The notes beneath the pieces were generated by a model. The model did not search any database. It had not been told where the DNA came from and saw only the letters and a program-made list of their open reading frames with translations. A DNA stretch of 64,000 nucleotides from Flavobacterium sp. (GTDB taxonomy: Bacteria > Bacteroidota > Bacteroidia > Flavobacteriales > Flavobacteriaceae). The position numbers and the translations under genes are program-made. The first letter of the stretch is position 1. Each line of letters opens with the position of its first letter. The stretch is taken from positions 1 to 64,000 of the forward strand of contig JADKBW010000018.1 of assembly GCA_016714905.1 (NCBI GenBank). Direction: 5' to 3'. This document shows positions 60,324-64,000 of this stretch, piece after piece.

Positions 60324-61732
60324 TATTCTTTCCCCTTAGTCAAATAATACACTGGTATTCCCAACAACATAATCAACACACCCCAACCACAGGTACTGGT
60401 TTTGGTAAACAATAGGGCAACAGAAACGGCACTAGCTACAATAATATAAATTGCAGGAAGCAACGGATAACCAAAGGCTCTGTAAGGTCTTTCTGCATCC
60501 GGCAGCTTGCGACGAAGGAGGAAAATTCCGTAAATGGTCAGGATATAAAATATGAGTACAATAATGATAACGAAATCCAATAAGTCGCCATATTTACCGG
60601 TCAAACACAAAGCGGAAGCCCATATGCATTGCGCCCACAAAGCCCAGGCAGGAACGCTTGCCGAATTGAGATGCGACGCTTTTTCGAAAAACAAACCGTC
60701 TTTTGCCATAGTATAGTAAACTCGCGCGCCAGCCATAATCAAACCATTGTTACACGCAAACGTAGAAATCATAATCATGACCGCGATAATCAACGTTCCC
60801 ATATCACCGAAAATATATTGTGAGGCAACCACCGCTACCCGATCCGATTTTGCAGTGGCAATTTCATTAAAAGGAATGACTGCCAAGTACATCAAATTGG
60901 CGACGATATAAATAATGGTCACAATAAAAGTTCCCAAAAACAAACTCAGTCCCACATTGCGTTTTGGGTTTTTAATCTCGCCAGCGATAAAAGTGACCCC
61001 ATTCCAAGCATCGCTCGAAAACAGCGAACCGACCATGGCAGCAGCAATACCAGATACTAAGGCAACGCCACTGATGGGGAGCCATGAAGCAGATTCCGAC
61101 ACATACGATTTTGTAGCCCACATATCCGTCCAGTTCGCATTCCAAATTTCAGATTTGGCGCCTAGTAGGAATCCAAAAACAATCAATCCTACGAGCGAAA
61201 GTATTTTGATGACGGTCAAAACAGTTTGTAATGTTTTACTGTTTTTTACGCCTCTACTGTTTAAGTAAGTCAGAAAAACAATCGTAATAATCGACACAAT
61301 TTGTGCGGCATGAAGCGTAAAACCACCTGTTTGAATGAGGATATTCTCTTCACTCATCACTGGAAAAAGATAAGCCGCAAACTTAGAAAACCCAACGCCA
61401 ACCGCGGCAATCGTTCCGGTTTGAATGACCGCAAAAAAACTCCAGCCATACAAAAAGGCAATCAACTTATTGTAAGACTCTCTCAAGTACACATACTGTC
61501 CGCCGGCTTTGGGAAACATGGCACTTAATTCGCCATAACTCACTGCAGCAATCATGGTGATGATTCCGGAGATAATCCAAATGAGTGTTAGCCAACCCGC
61601 AGAACCTACTTGACGTGCAATATCAGAACTGACGATAAATATACCGGATCCTATCATCGACCCAACGACCAACATTGTTCCGTCTAATAATCCTAATTCC
61701 CGTTTAAATTCTTCTTGATTTTGGTTTTCCAT
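60323..61732 (-). CDS. APC-superfamily amino acid permease
   Basis: A 469-residue transporter with about 12 membrane helices. The N-terminus fits the APC signature (ELGLLDGTMLVVGSMIGSGI, FIVSSDIARQVGSAGWL), followed by SAMFPKAGGQYVYLRESYNK, GSLFSSDAWNGVTFIAGEIK and NPKRNVGLSLFLGTFIVTII. This is the LAT/SteT-like group that exchanges amino acids; the substrate is not identifiable by eye. Monocistronic; convergent with GAPDH. Its stop codon is overlapped by a heptamer repeat. Confidence 0.92.
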   Translation of the reverse strand: MENQNQEEFKRELGLLDGTMLVVGSMIGSGIFIVSSDIARQVGSAGWLTLIWIISGIITMIAAVSYGELSAMFPKAGGQYVYLRESYNKLIAFLYGWSFFAVIQTGTIAAVGVGFSKFAAYLFPVMSEENILIQTGGFTLHAAQIVSIITIVFLTYLNSRGVKNSKTLQTVLTVIKILSLVGLIVFGFLLGAKSEIWNANWTDMWATKSYVSESASWLPISGVALVSGIAAAMVGSLFSSDAWNGVTFIAGEIKNPKRNVGLSLFLGTFIVTIIYIVANLMYLAVIPFNEIATAKSDRVAVVASQYIFGDMGTLIIAVMIMISTFACNNGLIMAGARVYYTMAKDGLFFEKASHLNSASVPAWALWAQCIWASALCLTGKYGDLLDFVIIIVLIFYILTIYGIFLLRRKLPDAERPYRAFGYPLLPAIYIIVASAVSVALLFTKTSTCGWGVLIMLLGIPVYYLTKGKE

Positions 61733-61860
61733 AATAGTGAGTTAAATCGTGTTTTTTTGTTTTAGTCGATAAATGCTTGTGGCTAAAGATATAAAAAAGA
61801 TCTTTGTTTTCATCCAAACCCAAGAACACCAATAGGGCTAATACGAACCGATGTAAAACA

Positions 61861-61890
61861 AGAAACCCGCACTAGAAAAGCGGGTTTCTC
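61861..61890 (-). terminator. Intrinsic terminator of the DUF4832 gene
   Basis: AGAAACCCGC (61861-61870) and GCGGGTTTCT (61880-61889) form a perfect 10-bp stem between the permease start and the DUF4832 gene end. Confidence 0.8.
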
Positions 61891-61947
61891 TTTGTAATAA
61901 TAACAAAAATTAAAAAACTAAAACAAACTTATAATCCAAATCTCAAG

Positions 61948-63557
61948 TTATTGCTTATAAATATTTTTCGAATAGATGACACCGTTACACTCCACTTTAA
62001 CAACATAATAACCCGTTCTTAAACCGGACAAATCTGTTGATCTTGCTTTAACTCTTCCATTTAAGTTAAAACCTTTATAGTATAATTTTGGCTAGGCATA
62101 TTGTTTAATACCAAAGTATTATTATTGATAAATAGTATTTCAACTGCTAAGACAGGCGACGTCACTACTGGACTAGTTACAATTGGATTGGTAACTACTG
62201 GGTTAGTTACGACTGGATTGGTTACCACAGGATTTGTGGTAGCAGTGCCCGAAACAGCAACTGTTAGGCTTAAATTGTTGTATCCTTTTACAGCATCCCA
62301 CGTTCCTGTATTAGCACATCGAATGGAATACAACGGACTACTTAAAGACGGATCAGGCAAGTTCAAAAACAACTGATAATTCCCAGCCGGTACTGTTCCG
62401 CTCACATCTTTAATCAACTGAATTGCCGTACCTTTTTTCCAAGTACGAATATCATTACTAATTTCAACTGAGTATTCGACGTTCGTGGCGGTGTTCTTCA
62501 AAACGACAAAGGCTTTTCTAGCTTTGTACACATTGGCATAACCACTATTGGTTAAATTTAAAGTCAAAGTATTGTTCGCAAATGAGGAATTCGTCAACTC
62601 AAATCGATAACCCAATCGACGTTCCATCTCAGCAAAGCAGCCATTACTCGTCCAATTCGTAATATTCGCAGTCAAGTAATCACGATTGATCAAACTCCAG
62701 TTATACTTGTTCATTTCTGAAACTGCATTGGCACAGTTAGTTCTAGGCGCATTAATCATGTTGGTTTCGCCTGTCATAGGTGAAATATCGGTTTGAGCAG
62801 TCAAGTAATTACTTTCTGCAGTTGAAGGTGCGCTACTTGCACTATTTGCTGAGAAAGTTCCTGAATCACCCCATGTTCCTAAAAAAGAATCGTTATAAAA
62901 TCCAACGCGGCTGTTTCCTGTAGGATAGAACTTTTGCTTGTATAAAACATATCTAACTTGTACCGGAATTTCTGCTGGAGTACTGTTGAGCATAGCGTCC
63001 AATACTTCCTTGCGATTGGCCCATTGTGCCGCAGTAAATTGGTTGTAATCCTCATTACCATATGTAGCAACCTGGCTTGTGTAGTAGTTTTCACCCCAAG
63101 CGCCAATCCAACCATACTGGTACGTGGCAATAACGTCCTTATTGGCTTGGATGATTGGCGCCACCTGCTGAATATGAGCAAGTGTCTGCGCCTTTGTTGC
63201 ATCTAGAACTGCCGCCGATTCACTACTAGAGTAGGCAAAACGAATCATCACTTTCATCCCAGCATTTCTGATCGCGTTAAAGTCCGTTTGCATATTGGCC
63301 AAAAATGTACTTGAAATTGGCGAAGCAACAAACTGCTGCAAGTAGAACATTCTTTGAATCACAGTATGATTCTGAGTTCGATAAGAATTAAGTGTACTGG
63401 CACTAAGAAACGAGTAAGTCGTTCCTGACGAACCAGACGAGGTATAGCGATAGAATCCTCGATCTGGGTTAGGAAAAATGTCTGTGCTAACTGTGTAGCT
63501 TTGATTTTGTCCGTGGGCTGCTACTGCCAAGAGTAGCATAAATAGAAATTTTTTCAT
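61948..63557 (-). CDS. Secreted DUF4874/DUF4832 protein with T9SS tail, frameshifted near C-terminus
   Basis: The main frame (63557 to 62061) has a signal peptide (MKKFLFMLLLAVAAHGQ), a DUF4874-like N-terminal half resembling a glycosidase barrel (NPDRGFYRYTSSGSS, GMKVMIRFAYSSSESA, YQYGWIGAWGENYYTS), a DUF4832-like second half (INRDYLTANITNWTSNG, FAEMERRLGYRFELTNSS), then six VVTNP-type pentapeptide repeats as a linker. It stops at 62061 after SQNYTIKVLT. The adjacent frame continues GFNLNGRVKARSTDLSGLR, TGYYVVKVECNGVIYSKN and ends at 61950. That is a T9SS type A tail, so an indel lies at about 62,072. The function is unknown; DUF4832 proteins are linked to polysaccharide metabolism in databases. 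Confidence 0.83.
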
Positions 63558-63803
63558 AATAGTAGGTTAAGGTTTTTATACTTCTTTTTTTTTAGGGAGA
63601 AGCATTACTATCATTTGGGACAATAATAATACACCACAAATTAATGGGATAAAAAAAATAGTAAAAACAAAAATTCGACGAAGTGATATTTTTTTTCGAT
63701 TAAATACACATCTTATTTAATTTTGTATGAATAATAATACAATATGATTAAAATCAAATATTGTAGTTCGTCGATATTTTATAGAAGGAAAATAAAGTTT
63801 CGA
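63558..63803. other. AT-rich intergenic region
   Basis: Very AT-rich (poly-T and poly-A runs). It should contain the promoter of the DUF4832 gene. A short plus-strand open frame that starts here crosses the aconitase terminator and is antisense to the aconitase end, so it is not called. Confidence 0.4.
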
Positions 63804-63836
63804 CCAAAAAAAATCCCCGATTTACATCGAGGATTT
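63804..63836 (-). terminator. Intrinsic terminator of the aconitase gene
   Basis: AAATCCCCGA (63811-63820) and TCGAGGATTT (63827-63836) pair with one mismatch; the minus strand then has eight T. Confidence 0.8.
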
Positions 63837-63860
63837 CCTATTATGAAGTATGTATCTATA

Positions 63861-64000
63861 CTAAGCCTTTCCTGCAGCTGCAATCAAATTCAAAGCAGAA
63901 CCAGCTACAAACCAACCAATTTGACTGGCATTATAAGTGTGATTAGCAAGAATAACATCCTTTGTACCATTGTCGTGCACAAACTCTAAAGTCAATGGTT
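63861..64000 (-). CDS. Aconitate hydratase, C-terminal end (partial)
   Basis: Minus-strand translation off the right edge reads PLTLEFVHDNGTKDVILANH, TYNASQIGWFVAGSALNLIA, then AAGKA and a stop at 63861. This matches the C-terminus of mitochondrial-type aconitase ([20 protein letters not shown] in the human enzyme). The rest of the gene is outside the window. TCA-cycle citrate/isocitrate isomerisation. Confidence 0.85.
   Translation of the reverse strand, partial: PLTLEFVHDNGTKDVILANHTYNASQIGWFVAGSALNLIAAAGKA

Noticed and set aside
59993..60415. A 140-codon plus-strand frame after GAPDH
   Set aside because: It runs through the two extragenic elements and the ACAACCT repeat into the antisense of the permease end; its composition is non-protein-like.
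63744..63989. An 81-codon plus-strand frame at the right edge
   Set aside because: It crosses the aconitase terminator and is antisense to the clearly recognisable aconitase C-terminus.

Overview
The window looks like chromosomal DNA of a Flavobacterium-type member of the Flavobacteriaceae (Bacteroidota). The DNA is AT-rich. Promoters follow the Bacteroidota pattern TTTG-N19-TAnnTTTG rather than the E. coli -35/-10 pattern. Family-typical proteins and gene orders are present (DUF4290-murA, dnaA-LMW phosphatase-RsmI-like, DUF5686, DUF2279, long-form GAPDH). Several large secreted proteins end in type IX secretion (T9SS) sorting tails. I see no prophage, insertion sequence, CRISPR array or rRNA. 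There is one tRNA (Met, CAU).

Layout. 0-15 kb is mostly housekeeping: xerD (partial), two broken outer-membrane beta-barrel genes, aroQ, DUF5686 protein, CDF cation exporter, VOC protein, murA-DUF4290-DUF493, an ATPase, recQ-fmt, HU, YqgE, a class IV aminotransferase and a START-like protein, then tRNA-Met. 15.6-28.8 kb holds two adjacent giant surface proteins sharing one C-terminal architecture (TSP3 calcium repeats, LamG, conserved region, T9SS type A tail). The second is about 2,966 codons long and adds a glycine-rich head, nine ~90-residue repeats and four choice-of-anchor-D domains. 29-42 kb returns to housekeeping: hisS, ABC permease, prmC, ribD, HAD, YigZ, thioesterase, dnaA-phosphatase-RsmI-like, lysozyme-like protein, and the dapF-GNAT-mltG-DUF2279 operon. 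42.5-56.2 kb is a second surface-protein block: an LRR protein, a mosaic FG-GAP/HYR/IPT/LamG/MopE-repeat protein and a YDG-repeat protein. The last two share an almost identical 981-bp 3' cassette. 56.4-64 kb carries a DegP-like protease, GAPDH, an APC permease, a DUF4874/DUF4832 secreted protein and the 3' end of aconitase.

How the parts work together. Much of the housekeeping set serves the cell wall (murA, dapF, mltG, a lysozyme-like protein) and translation (fmt, hisS, prmC, tRNA-Met). The two giant-protein blocks are most simply read as cell-surface or secreted adhesins exported by T9SS, with DegP-like periplasmic quality control nearby. That reading is inference from domains.

Caution on sequence quality. 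At least ten reading frames are interrupted by 1-bp indels, several in homopolymers. They include the normally essential dapF, a thioesterase (a T6 where T7 is expected), both beta-barrel genes and almost every giant gene. Many breaks are therefore probably assembly errors. One relic, a T9SS tail with an internal deletion found in both copies of the 981-bp duplication, looks genuinely decayed.

Non-coding structure of interest: intergenic 7- or 8-bp repeats that abut stop codons at three of four loci; a tandem 198-bp intergenic repeat downstream of degP with a long stem; a 10-bp perfect inverted repeat directly upstream of the giant-gene promoter; and a terminator-like hairpin whose T-run touches the start codon of the aminotransferase gene.
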